From NCBI GenBank assembly GCA_963769945.1, contig CAVYOA010000006.1, forward strand, positions 1 through 64,000: a DNA stretch of 64,000 nt. Reading direction: 5' to 3'. The DNA is from WHSW01 sp963769945 (lineage in GTDB: Bacteria > Actinomycetota > Thermoleophilia > Solirubrobacterales > 70-9). The notes beneath the pieces are model-generated. The model did no database searches. It saw nothing but the letters and a program-made list of their open reading frames with translations, and was not told the origin of the DNA. Below, one piece after another: positions 44,622 to 52,657 of this stretch (position 1 is the stretch's first letter; every line of letters begins with the position of its first letter). The translations under genes were made by a program, and so were the position numbers.

Positions 44622-45622
44622 GCGATCAGGACGCGTATTTGGCCGCGGGCGTGAGCCAGGACCACGCCGACGCTGCCGTCGATGCGCTCGTTTCCCACCT
44701 TTCGCGGATCGACACCGGGAAACCGTCGCGAGTCGTGGAGCTCGGCCGCCATTACGCCAGCGTCCTGCGAATCGGCGAGAACCAGGGCATCGCCTTCGGC
44801 ACCGATGGCGTCGGCACGAAGATGGTTATCGCGGAGCAGCTTGGGCGCTTCGAGACGATCGGCATCGACTGCATCGCGATGAACGTCAACGACCTGATCT
44901 GCGTCGGCGCCGAGCCGATTGCAATGGTCGACTTCATCCTCTGTCGCAGCGCCGTCGCGGAGATCTGCGGGGCGATTGGGGAGGGTCTGCGAGCCGGTGC
45001 CGAGCTTGCCGGGATTGAGATTCCGGGCGGCGAGATCGCCCAGGTCGGCGATCTGGTCAGCGGGATTGAGCTGGCGGGAAGCGCGATCGGCCTGGTTGCT
45101 TTGGACGCGGTCATCGCCGGCGAGCGAGTCGAGCCCGGTGATGCATTGATCGGCCTCCCGTCCTCGGGGTTGCACTCCAACGGCTACACGCTGGCGCGCA
45201 AAGCGCTTGCTGATGTTTCGCTCGATGACGAACGCCTTGGACGGCCGCTCGGTGACGTCTTGCTCGAGCCGACCGTGATCTACGTCCGCGCGGTGCTCGA
45301 GTTGCTCGAGTCGGATCTAGACGTCCGCGGGCTCGCCCACATCACGGGCGATGGGCTCAACAACCTGACCCGCCTCGCGGCACCTGTCGGCTACGCGATC
45401 GACGCGCCTCTAGAAGTGCCGGCGGTATTCGACCTGATCGCCGAGCTCGGCGGCGTCGGCGAAGACGAGATGTACGAGGTCTTCAACATGGGCTGTGGCT
45501 TCGTCTGTGTAGTCGCTGACGCCGACGCGGAGCCGGCAGCGGCTCTGCTTGCGGCGCACCATCCGGGAGCCAAACGGATCGGCTCGGTCACGGATCGCGC
45601 CGGCGCCGTCGAACGGGCCTAG
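44618..45622 (+). CDS. purM: Phosphoribosylformylglycinamidine cyclo-ligase (AIR synthetase)
   Basis: A 334-residue PurM that closes the imidazole ring of AIR in purine synthesis using ATP. Family features: FGTDGVGTKMVIAEQLGRFE, CIAMNVNDLICVGAEPIAMV (metal and ATP site), GIEIPGGEIAQVGDLVSGIE, LIGLPSSGLHSNGYTLARKA, LAHITGDGLNNLTRLAAPVG, EMYEVFNMGCGFVCVV. GTG 44618 overlaps uppP by four bases. Its presence in a lipid-carrier operon instead of a pur operon is probably a matter of local gene packing. No purN or purF is nearby. Confidence 0.95.
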   Translation: MSDQDAYLAAGVSQDHADAAVDALVSHLSRIDTGKPSRVVELGRHYASVLRIGENQGIAFGTDGVGTKMVIAEQLGRFETIGIDCIAMNVNDLICVGAEPIAMVDFILCRSAVAEICGAIGEGLRAGAELAGIEIPGGEIAQVGDLVSGIELAGSAIGLVALDAVIAGERVEPGDALIGLPSSGLHSNGYTLARKALADVSLDDERLGRPLGDVLLEPTVIYVRAVLELLESDLDVRGLAHITGDGLNNLTRLAAPVGYAIDAPLEVPAVFDLIAELGGVGEDEMYEVFNMGCGFVCVVADADAEPAAALLAAHHPGAKRIGSVTDRAGAVERA

Positions 45623-45625
45623 CCT

Positions 45626-46114
45626 CTATCTGGCGGCAAGCAGGGCGTCCATCTGGCTGACGGCCTGCTCCAGGCCCTCTGCTGCGCCGATCTCCAGCAC
45701 CTTTTCCATTTCCTCGCGGGAGTCGAAGCTCGACCGTAGTTCCATCCGGGTGCCGTCGTCGTGCGAGGTGAGTTGCATCGACACCGATGTCGTCGGCATC
45801 TCGTCATTCGGCTTTCCATTCTCGTCGGCGAAACCGTCGGCGAATCTCAGCGAGTTCGGCGGGTCGACCGAGGTGATCCGCCACCAGCCGTGGTACTTCT
45901 CGCCCTCGGGGCCAGTCATGAAGTAGGTGACGGTGCTGCCGGGGGTGAAGTCGTGCTCCTGCACCGTTGCCGGGTGTGTCGGCGGCCCCCACCAGCGCTC
46001 CAACTGCCGCGGGTCCGCCCACAGCTGCCAAACCCGTTCGGGAGGGGCATCGAAGTCTGCGACCAGGGTGAGGGTGAGCCGGTCTAGGTCCTTGTCGACG
46101 CTGGTAACACTCAT
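45626..46114 (-). CDS. SRPBCC/AHSA1-like domain protein
   Basis: A 162-residue START-like (AHSA1, activator of Hsp90 ATPase homologue) protein. It opens LDRLTLTLVADFDAPPERVW, then QLWADPRQLERWWGPPTHPA, with the usual strands (VTYFMTGPEGEKYHGWWRIT) and C-terminal helix (EKVLEIGAAEGLEQAVSQM). These bind hydrophobic ligands. ATG 46114 overlaps the ArsR stop by ATGA, forming the widespread ArsR-SRPBCC pair in which both are expressed from one self-controlled promoter. What signal the ArsR senses is unknown. Confidence 0.9.
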   Translation of the reverse strand: MSVTSVDKDLDRLTLTLVADFDAPPERVWQLWADPRQLERWWGPPTHPATVQEHDFTPGSTVTYFMTGPEGEKYHGWWRITSVDPPNSLRFADGFADENGKPNDEMPTTSVSMQLTSHDDGTRMELRSSFDSREEMEKVLEIGAAEGLEQAVSQMDALLAAR

Positions 46115-46502
46115 CGCTTTCGTCCTTTCGTCGGGTTCTTCTCGTTTGGATCGGGCGCCCGCGCGAGCAGGTCAGACATGCGGTCAACTCGCCCGCGCCA
46201 ACTCTGCTCGAGCTGGTCGAGAGCGTGGCGGGCCCGGTGCAAGGCGGCCCGATCGGTGCGCACGAGCTGCTCTCGACCTCGCCGCTCCTTGGTCACGAGG
46301 CCCGCGCGTTCGAGCACGGCGACGTGTTTCTGCACTGCGGCAAAGCTCATCGGATAGGCGTCGGCCAGCCGCGAAACAGACGGCTCGGCGCTGGCCGAGC
46401 GGCGAAGGATGTCGCGGCGAGTGGCGTCGGCGAGGGCGTGAAACGTGCTGTCGAGCGCCTCGGCCTCGTGGTCCTCAGTGCGGCTTTGCGATCTACAACC
46501 AT
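46111..46502 (-). CDS. ArsR-family transcriptional regulator, one frame break near start
   Basis: A winged-helix repressor of the ArsR type: STFHALADATRRDILRRSAS (helix 1 pattern), VSRLADAYPMSFAAVQKHVA (recognition helix), VLERAGLVTKERRGREQLVR (wing), ending LLARAPDPNEKNPTKGRKR. It lacks the CxC metal site of arsenic sensors. In the main frame there is no start codon; ATG 46502 gives VVDRKAALR and joins the main frame (EDHEAEALDSTFH) after one indel near 46475. That ATG lies inside the palindromic operator, which would place the operator over the translation start. An in-frame internal ATG at 46350 would lose half the DNA-binding domain. Confidence 0.8.
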
Positions 46503-46512
46503 CTAGTTGTAG
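46493..46512. promoter_or_regulatory. Palindromic operator CTACAAC-N6-GTTGTAG
   Basis: CTACAAC at 46493-46499 and GTTGTAG at 46506-46512 form a perfect 7-bp inverted repeat with a six-base centre, between the divergent ArsR gene and the DJ-1 gene. Its length and symmetry suit a winged-helix dimer. It overlaps the ATG at 46502 proposed for the repressor, so binding would block its own expression and possibly that of the DJ-1 gene. Confidence 0.6.
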
Positions 46513-46553
46513 GTTAGCAAGCAGCTCGACGCGAAGGCTCGGCGAGTGCGACG

Positions 46554-47205
46554 ATGGCCGACATGCAGGTTGCCATCCTCATCTTCGACAAGCTCACCGC
46601 CCTCGACGCGATCGGCCCTTATGAGGTGCTCTCGCGGCTTCCCGATGCCGAGCTCACCTTCGTTTCCAAAGAGACGGGGATGAAGCGCACCGACACCGGC
46701 CGCCTCGGCCTCAACGCCGACGCTTCCCTCGCCGATGTACCGACGCCCGACGTGCTGTTGATCCCCGGCGGTGAGGGCAACCGGCCCCTGCTCTGCCGAC
46801 GAGGAGGTGCTCGACTGGGTCCGCACCGCGCATGAGAGCTCGGCTTGGACAACTTCTGTCTGCACTGGATCGCTCGTTCTCGGTGCTGCTGGAGTGCTCG
46901 AGGGCAAGCGCGCCACCAGCCACTGGGTCTACCGTGACTCGCTGTCTGAGTTCGGCGCGATCCCGACCGCCAAGCGCGTCGTCATCGACGGCAAGGTCGT
47001 CACCGCGGCAGGCGTGTCGGCCGGGATCGACATGGCGCTGAAGCTGGCGATCGAGATCGCCGGTGAGGACGTCGCCAAGGCGATTCAGCTCGGGATCGAA
47101 TACGACCCCGAGCCGCCGCTCGACGCCGGCTCGCCGGAGAAGGCCGGACCGCAGCTCGTCAACATGCTGCGGCAACTCGAGGACCTCGCTCAGCCCCAGA
47201 CCTGA
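46554..47205 (+). CDS. DJ-1/PfpI-family protein, frame-broken
   Basis: A DJ-1/PfpI member of the isonitrile-hydratase/AraC-N-like kind. It opens VAILIFDKLTALDAIGPYEV, with the acidic Asp of DAIGP, then SRLPDAELTFVSKETG, DVLLIPGGEGN, and after one frame change near 46790 continues EEVLDWVRTAHESS, TTSVCTGSLVLGAAGVLEGK (nucleophile Cys in VCTGS), RATSHWVYRDSL and VTAAGVSAGIDMALKLAIEI. The repaired length is about 216 residues, normal for the family. ATG 46554 or 46563 could start it. The operator upstream is shared with the ArsR gene. Confidence 0.82.
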
Positions 47206-47263
47206 CCGTACTCACGCGCGGGGGCTTTCTTCGCGCATGGCGCTAGCTTTGCGCCCACCGCGC

Positions 47264-48109
47264 TCAGGCGAGCTCCCACAGCGTTCCGGTGAGCACCGTG
47301 GTCGGCTGCAGCCGCCACTCGCGGGCCAGCGCCCACAGCTCGGCCTCGACCACCGGTCGAGGACGGCCGCTGAGCGCTTCGATCTCGCGGGTGGCGCAAC
47401 GCCCGAAGCGCTCGATCGCCTCCAGCGGCTCTGCCGGTTGCTGATTGCGCACCTGCGCCCCAGCGGCCAGCGCCGCGTCGCGATAGGCGTCATAGGGCTG
47501 CCAGCCGAAGACGCCGTGCTCGGTCGCGTCGGCGCCGGTGAAGATCGCGCTCGGTAGCGGGTAGCGCTCGTCGTCGGCGCTGAGATCACGGACCTTGCCC
47601 GACGCAACGGCCGCGTCCACCGGTTCGCGGACCTGCTCGAGGTCGGCTCCGAACGCCTCCAAGATCGCGTGCGAGCGCAAGTCGATCTCAAACCGAGCGA
47701 GATCGAGGCCCGCGGGCCCGGCCTCGGCGATGAGCGCCTCGGGGTGGTCGAGCTTGCGGCGCTCACAGCAAATGCCTTCGCGCAGTCGGCGCATGTATCG
47801 GTAGCCCGCGGCGGATCCTTGCTCGCAGGCCGCCACCACCGCCTGGCAGGCGGGATAGGAGGAAGAGATCGGGCCGCTGCTCCAGATGCGCGGGTCGAAA
47901 GGCATCCCTGACTCGGCCGCGACCTCGAGCCAATCGGCCTGGTGGTGAGCGTAATCTGCCGTTGCGACCGTGCGCCACAGGCCACCCATCACCCACCGCG
48001 GCGCGAGCTCGTCGCCGAACTCCCACAGCAGCCGGCGCAGCTTCGGCTCGGTCGCCCAGGACCAAGCGCAGGCGGGATCGGTGTAGTAGCGAAGCTCGAT
48101 GGTCATCAT
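47264..48109 (-). CDS. DsbA-like thioredoxin-fold protein, monothiol motif
   Basis: A 281-residue protein of the FrnE/DsbA-like group (DSBA-like thioredoxin domain with an inserted helical domain). The active-site segment is YYTDPACAWSWATEP: a CAWS motif where FrnE-type relatives have CPWC, so only one Cys. The cis-Pro region is DDERYPLPSAIFTG and later GVFGWQPYDAYRDAAL. The helical insert contains WLEVAAESGMPFDPRIWSSG and SSSYPACQAVVAACEQG. Monothiol members cannot form the intramolecular disulfide, so a glutathione- or mycothiol-dependent or isomerase role is more likely. ATG 48109 is chosen (no good Shine-Dalgarno). Confidence 0.82.
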   Translation of the reverse strand: MMTIELRYYTDPACAWSWATEPKLRRLLWEFGDELAPRWVMGGLWRTVATADYAHHQADWLEVAAESGMPFDPRIWSSGPISSSYPACQAVVAACEQGSAAGYRYMRRLREGICCERRKLDHPEALIAEAGPAGLDLARFEIDLRSHAILEAFGADLEQVREPVDAAVASGKVRDLSADDERYPLPSAIFTGADATEHGVFGWQPYDAYRDAALAAGAQVRNQQPAEPLEAIERFGRCATREIEALSGRPRPVVEAELWALAREWRLQPTTVLTGTLWELA

Positions 48110-48165
48110 GCAGTGCAAAGGCCGCGACGCTTAGAGGCGGGCCGGGTGTTGAAAATAGAGAGGCG

Positions 48166-49704
48166 ATGGGCGAAGCGACCACAGGATCACCGGGTGCGTT
48201 GACTGGCACCGTGCTGTCGGATCGCTACCGGCTCGAGTCCAAGCTCGGCAGCGGCGGCATGTCGACCGTGTATCTCTCGCGCGACGAGACGCTCGAACGC
48301 TGGGTCGCAGCGAAGGTCCTGCATCGCGAGATCTCCGATCAGCCCGACCAGCTCGAGCGCTTCCGGCGCGAGGCGCGGTCGGTGGCGCAGGTCTCACACC
48401 CGAACGTCGTCGCGGTGATCGACGCCGGCGAGGACGGTGGGCGCCCCTACATCGTCTTCGAGTTCTGCGACGGCGAAACGCTGAAGCAGCGCATCGACCG
48501 CCTCGGCCGCCTGCCGCTCGACGAGTCCGCCGCCTATGCGATCGAGGTCGGCCGCGGTCTGCAGGCCGCCCACGCGCGGCGGCTCGTGCATCGTGACGTC
48601 AAGCCCCAGAACGTGCTCATCGATGCCGACGGTCGCGCGAAGGTCACCGACTTCGGCATTGCCCGCTCGCTCGAAAACGATGGCCTGACCAAGACCGGCC
48701 GCGTCCTCGGGACCACCGACTACGTCTCGCCCGAGCAGGCGATGGGCCAGGAGGTCGACGCTCGCTCGGACATCTACTCGCTCGGGATCCTGCTGTACGA
48801 GATGCTCACCGGCGAGGTCCCGTTCCAAGCCGACAACCTCGTCGGTGTGGCGATGAAGCACGTCAACGAGCGCATGCCCGACGTACAGCGAAAGCGCCGC
48901 GATGCCTCCTCGGCCCTGGCGGCTGTAGTCGAGCGCTCTACGGAGAAGAAGCCCGATAAGCGCTACAACGACATGCAGGCGATGCTGATCGACCTCGAGA
49001 ACGCGCTCGAGATCGAGGTGGCGCGAGCTGGCCGCTCAACGGGCGAGGCGACGACGGTGCTGAACTCCGTCTCTTCGGACCGACGACTTCGGATCTTGAA
49101 GCGCAGTGGGATCTCGCTCGCCGGCATCGTCTTGGTCCTCGCCGCGGTGGTCGTGGCGCTGCTCGTCGCCGGGTTGCTCAGCGACGACGAGCGACGGACC
49201 GGTGGGGCGGCCGGTGGGGGCGGCGAGGAGCCGGTCGGAGCGGAGGTCGAGCTGATCGAGGCTGCTGCCTTCGACCCGGTCGCGACCGGCGGCGACGACC
49301 AGGAGCATTCCGAGGAAGCCGCGCTCGCAATCGACGGTGACACTGCCACCGTCTGGCCGACCGAGGAGTACACCTCCTCCGACGTCGTCCTCGACGCCGC
49401 GGGCAAGCCCGGCGTCGGGCTGATAGTCGGCGCCGCCGAGGCCGTCGAGGGCACGAGCCTGTCGATCAGCTCCGTCGACGGTGGATGGGACGCGGAGATC
49501 TATGCCGCGGCCGAAGGGCCGCCCGAAGAGCTCGCCGATTGGGGCGAGCCGGTCGGCGACGTTCCCGACGCCGCCAACAATGCGCGGGTCGAGTTCGAGG
49601 TGGCCGAGCCTTCGCAGTACTACCTGATCTGGCTAACCAAGCTCACAGGGGCGCCCGGGGAGTACAAGGTGGAGATCTCCGAGGCGACTTTGGCGGCCGG
49701 CTAG
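48166..49704 (+). CDS. Membrane serine/threonine kinase with discoidin-like exterior domain
   Basis: A 512-residue Hanks-type kinase with an intact catalytic set: Gly-rich LGSGGMSTVY, Lys50 in VAAKVL, HRDVKPQN at 142-149, DFGIA at 162-166, APE-equivalent YVSPEQA. A single membrane helix lies at about 316-337 (GISLAGIVLVLAAVVVALLV), then a Gly-rich spacer and an exterior beta domain (DQEHSEEAALAIDGDTATVW, PTEEYTSSDVVLDAAGKPGV) matching the pattern of F5/8-type C (discoidin) domains that bind carbohydrate. Many actinobacterial kinases have PASTA here instead. ATG 48166 has GAGAGGCG upstream. It converges with ddl. Confidence 0.9.
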   Translation: MGEATTGSPGALTGTVLSDRYRLESKLGSGGMSTVYLSRDETLERWVAAKVLHREISDQPDQLERFRREARSVAQVSHPNVVAVIDAGEDGGRPYIVFEFCDGETLKQRIDRLGRLPLDESAAYAIEVGRGLQAAHARRLVHRDVKPQNVLIDADGRAKVTDFGIARSLENDGLTKTGRVLGTTDYVSPEQAMGQEVDARSDIYSLGILLYEMLTGEVPFQADNLVGVAMKHVNERMPDVQRKRRDASSALAAVVERSTEKKPDKRYNDMQAMLIDLENALEIEVARAGRSTGEATTVLNSVSSDRRLRILKRSGISLAGIVLVLAAVVVALLVAGLLSDDERRTGGAAGGGGEEPVGAEVELIEAAAFDPVATGGDDQEHSEEAALAIDGDTATVWPTEEYTSSDVVLDAAGKPGVGLIVGAAEAVEGTSLSISSVDGGWDAEIYAAAEGPPEELADWGEPVGDVPDAANNARVEFEVAEPSQYYLIWLTKLTGAPGEYKVEISEATLAAG

Positions 49705-49716
49705 GGCGGCGCGCTG

Positions 49717-49751
49717 ACCACGGCGCGAGCGGGGGGCTTGCGTCCCGTGGT
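49717..49751. terminator. Hairpin between convergent kinase and ddl genes
   Basis: ACCACGG-CGCGAGC (49717-49730) pairs with GCTTGCG and CCGTGGT (49736-49742 and 49745-49751), a 14-bp stem with one G-U pair, a two-base bulge and a five-G loop. It sits in the 69-base gap between two convergent stops. Neither strand has a T-run after it, so it is a likely but not classical intrinsic terminator. Confidence 0.45.
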
Positions 49752-49773
49752 TGTGCGTCAGCTCCCGCTCGGC

Positions 49774-50769
49774 TCAGAACTCGTATGAGCGCTCGCGGTT
49801 GTGGCGCGCAACGGCGAGATGAACGAGGCGGTCGCAGAGCTCGGGGTAGGGCACGCCGGTGGCCTCGAAGAGCTTGCCGAAGACGCTGGTTGAGGTGAAG
49901 CCGGGGATCATGTTGATCTCGTTGACGAGAACCTCACCGTTGTCGCGAACGAAGAAATCGCAGCGGGCGAGGCCGGTGCCGGCGACGGCGCGGAATACCC
50001 GAGCCGCCAGCTCGCGCACGCGTTCGATCGCGTCGTCGGCGATCGGCGCCGGTACCTGAAGCTCCATGCCGCCCTCGACGTACTTGGCCTCGAAGTCATA
50101 CCAATCCGAGCCTTTGGTGACGATCGCTCCGGGCAGCGAGGTCTCGACCGAGTCCGGCTCCTCTCCCAAGCCCGAGTTGCCGATCACCGAGCACTCAACT
50201 TCGAGCGCGGCGCCGGCGTCGGCCTCGATGATCACACGCGGGTCGTGGGCCAGCGCGAGCGTTACGGCCGCGTCGAGCTCGGCCTCGGCGCTGTGCACGC
50301 GCGAGATGCCGACGCTCGAACCCAAGCGCGAAGGCTTCACCCATAAAGGCTTGGCCATCGTCGCAACATGCTCGCGCCACCCTGTGGCACCGACCTCGGC
50401 GAACTCGACCTGCGCCAGCCCGTGAAAGGCGAGCAGCTGCTTGCAGACGAGCTTGTCGAGGGCTACGGCGGCAGTGAGCACGCTTGGGCCCGCGTAGGCG
50501 ATGTCGAGCGTTTCGAGCAGCCCCTGCACAGTGCCGTCCTCACCGTAGGGCCCGTGCAGTACAGGAAAGGCGACGTCGCAGCCGAGCAGACCACCGGCGG
50601 CGCGCAGCTCGATCTCGTCCCCGCCGGCGAGCCAGCGCCCCCCACGTTCGATCAGGACCTCGATCACCTCGTGGCCGGCTTCGCGCAGGCCCGCTGCAAC
50701 CGAAGCTCCCGACTGCAGCGAGATCTCGTGCTCAGATGAGCGTCCGCCGAAGATCACGGCGACTCTCAT
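49774..50769 (-). CDS. ddl: D-alanine--D-alanine ligase
   Basis: A 331-residue ATP-grasp enzyme that makes the D-Ala-D-Ala end of the peptidoglycan precursor. Motifs: AVIFGGRSSEHEISLQSGAS, FPVLHGPYGEDGTVQGLLET, DKLVCKQLLAFHGL, KPLWVKPSRLGSSVGISRV, ARCDFFVRDNGEVLVNEINM, IPGFTSTSVFGKLFEATG. ATG 50769 overlaps the pknB stop by ATGA, so it is the last gene of the cell-wall signalling operon. In mycobacteria ddl is elsewhere, so the linkage is a local feature. Standard length. Confidence 0.95.
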   Translation of the reverse strand: MRVAVIFGGRSSEHEISLQSGASVAAGLREAGHEVIEVLIERGGRWLAGGDEIELRAAGGLLGCDVAFPVLHGPYGEDGTVQGLLETLDIAYAGPSVLTAAVALDKLVCKQLLAFHGLAQVEFAEVGATGWREHVATMAKPLWVKPSRLGSSVGISRVHSAEAELDAAVTLALAHDPRVIIEADAGAALEVECSVIGNSGLGEEPDSVETSLPGAIVTKGSDWYDFEAKYVEGGMELQVPAPIADDAIERVRELAARVFRAVAGTGLARCDFFVRDNGEVLVNEINMIPGFTSTSVFGKLFEATGVPYPELCDRLVHLAVARHNRERSYEF

Positions 50770-52634
50770 CGGCGCCGCTCCGCGCGAGGTGTCGGTGTGG
50801 TGGTCTCGGGAGCCGTCGTCGTTTCGGGCTCGGGCTCGGGCTCGGGCTCCTCGACCAGCTCGCCGACGTAGATCGTGACGAGGTCGCCTTGGCGCAGGCG
50901 CTCGCCAGCGCCAGGAGCCTGATCGAGCACGCGTCCGTCCTCGTCGGGGTCGGCAGTCTCGCGTGCGAGGACCTCGACGCCGAGGCCGCGACTCTGCAGC
51001 AGCGTGCGCGCCGCGTCCTCGGACTGGCCCTCGACGCTGGGCACCGTAATCGAGCCGGCGCCGGTGGAGACGATGATCGTGACCTCGTCGCCGCGCAACA
51101 GATCCGAGCCCGGGCCGGGATCCTGGCCGATCACGATCCCCTCCTCTTGGTCGGCGTCGCGAAAGTCGGTGTCGACGATGAAGCCGAGACGCTCGAGCTC
51201 GGACTCTGCCGCCTGCTGGGTGTCGCCGAGCACGTCGGGCAAGCCGATCAGATTGGCGCCACTGGAGACGACCAGGGTCACGGTCGAGCCGCACTCGGCC
51301 TCCTCGCCGGCCGAGGGGCGGGTCTCGATCACACGGCCGGAGTTGACGTCGCGCGATGCCTTGCGCTCCTCGGCGACGAGCAGTTCCTCGTCTTGAAGCT
51401 GTTTTCGGGCGGCGGCGAGCGTCTCGTTTCGCAGCTGGGGAATCTCGACCGAGAGCCCAAGGCTGACCGTCAGGGTCACCCGCGCGCCCTCCTCGGCCTC
51501 CGAGCCGGCAGCAGGATCCTGTTCGACGACGGTGTCCGCGGCAGCGCAGTTGGAGACCGGGGTGCTGGCGACGTTGAAGCCGCGACGGTCGAGCAAAGAA
51601 CGCGCCTCCGACTCGGTCATCTCGATCACGGCGGGCACGTTGGTGGTTTGCCCGCCGTCACGCGTCAGAGCCCAGACGAGCCCCGCGACCAGCAAGGCCG
51701 CGATCACCGCGAGGACGATCAGGCGCCTGCGGGTCATCCAGCCGTCCTCCTCAAGCACCTCCGCGTCGACGACCACCGCGGGGTAGGCCGCGGTGCCGCC
51801 GAGGGCCGCGCCGGCGGGATCGGACTCGGCCTTGTCGAGCGCGTCGAGGAACTCGTCGGCGCTCTGATAGCGGCTTGCCGGGTCCTTGGCCAGTGCCTTG
51901 AGCACCACGAGCTCGAGCGCTGGCGAGATCTGCGGATTGAGCTGCGACGGCGGGCGCGGCTGCTCGGTGACCTGCTTCAGCGCCACCGCGACCGGCGTCT
52001 CGGCCTCGAACGGAACCTGGCCCGTGAGCGCCTCGTAGAGCATTACGCCAATCGAGTAGAGGTCCGACGTCGCGGTCACCTCGAGCCCCTGTGCCTGCTC
52101 GGGTGAGAGGTACTGGGCGGTACCGAGGACAGAGCCGGTCTGGGTGATTTCGGAAACACCCGCGCGAGCGATGCCGAAGTCGGTGACGCGGGCGCGGCCC
52201 TCGCCGTCGACCATCACGTTCTGGGGCTTTAGGTCTCGGTGAATGATCGACCGCGAGTGGGCGAAGCGGGCGCCAATCAGGATCTGGCGGATGATCTCGC
52301 AGGCCTCGCCGACCGTCAGCCCGCGGGTGATCAGGTCCTTGAGCGTCGCTCCCTCGACGTACTCCATCGCGATCCAGTGGCGACCTTCGGCCTCGCCACG
52401 GTCATAGACCCCGACGACGTTGGGGTGCTGGAGGTGGGCCGCTGACTGTGCCTCGCGACGAAAGCGTTCGACGAACTGCTGATCCTGCGCGAAGCGCTCG
52501 TGCAGGAACTTGAGCGCGACTTGGCGGTTGAGCATCTCATCGCGCGCCAGCCAAACGTCGGCCATGCCGCCGCTGCCGAGTCGGCGAACCAACGTGTAGC
52601 GGTCGCCGATGCGCTGGTCTTGGGTCAGCGCCAC
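50766..52634 (-). CDS. pknB: Serine/threonine kinase with four PASTA domains (PknB)
   Basis: About 622 residues. Kinase domain: LGSGGMADVWLAR, Lys in VALKFLHERF, HRDLKPQNVMV, DFGIARAG, YLSPEQAQG. One helix (LIVLAVIAALLVAGLVWALT) at about 305-322 leads to four PASTA repeats (TTNVPAVIEMTESEARSLLD, VEIPQLRNETLAAARKQLQD, IGLPDVLGDTQQAAESELER, ITVPSVEGQSEDAARTLLQS) that sense muropeptides or lipid II, then an acidic Thr-rich tail. I start at GTG 52634, which has GGAGGT six bases upstream; GTG 52661 overlapping pbpA is the alternative. It is cotranscribed with pbpA, ftsW, pstP and fhaB, its expected partners. Confidence 0.94.
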   Translation of the reverse strand: MALTQDQRIGDRYTLVRRLGSGGMADVWLARDEMLNRQVALKFLHERFAQDQQFVERFRREAQSAAHLQHPNVVGVYDRGEAEGRHWIAMEYVEGATLKDLITRGLTVGEACEIIRQILIGARFAHSRSIIHRDLKPQNVMVDGEGRARVTDFGIARAGVSEITQTGSVLGTAQYLSPEQAQGLEVTATSDLYSIGVMLYEALTGQVPFEAETPVAVALKQVTEQPRPPSQLNPQISPALELVVLKALAKDPASRYQSADEFLDALDKAESDPAGAALGGTAAYPAVVVDAEVLEEDGWMTRRRLIVLAVIAALLVAGLVWALTRDGGQTTNVPAVIEMTESEARSLLDRRGFNVASTPVSNCAAADTVVEQDPAAGSEAEEGARVTLTVSLGLSVEIPQLRNETLAAARKQLQDEELLVAEERKASRDVNSGRVIETRPSAGEEAECGSTVTLVVSSGANLIGLPDVLGDTQQAAESELERLGFIVDTDFRDADQEEGIVIGQDPGPGSDLLRGDEVTIIVSTGAGSITVPSVEGQSEDAARTLLQSRGLGVEVLARETADPDEDGRVLDQAPGAGERLRQGDLVTIYVGELVEEPEPEPEPETTTAPETTTPTPRAERRR

Positions 52635-52657
52635 GGCACTACCTCCGTCGCCACGGA

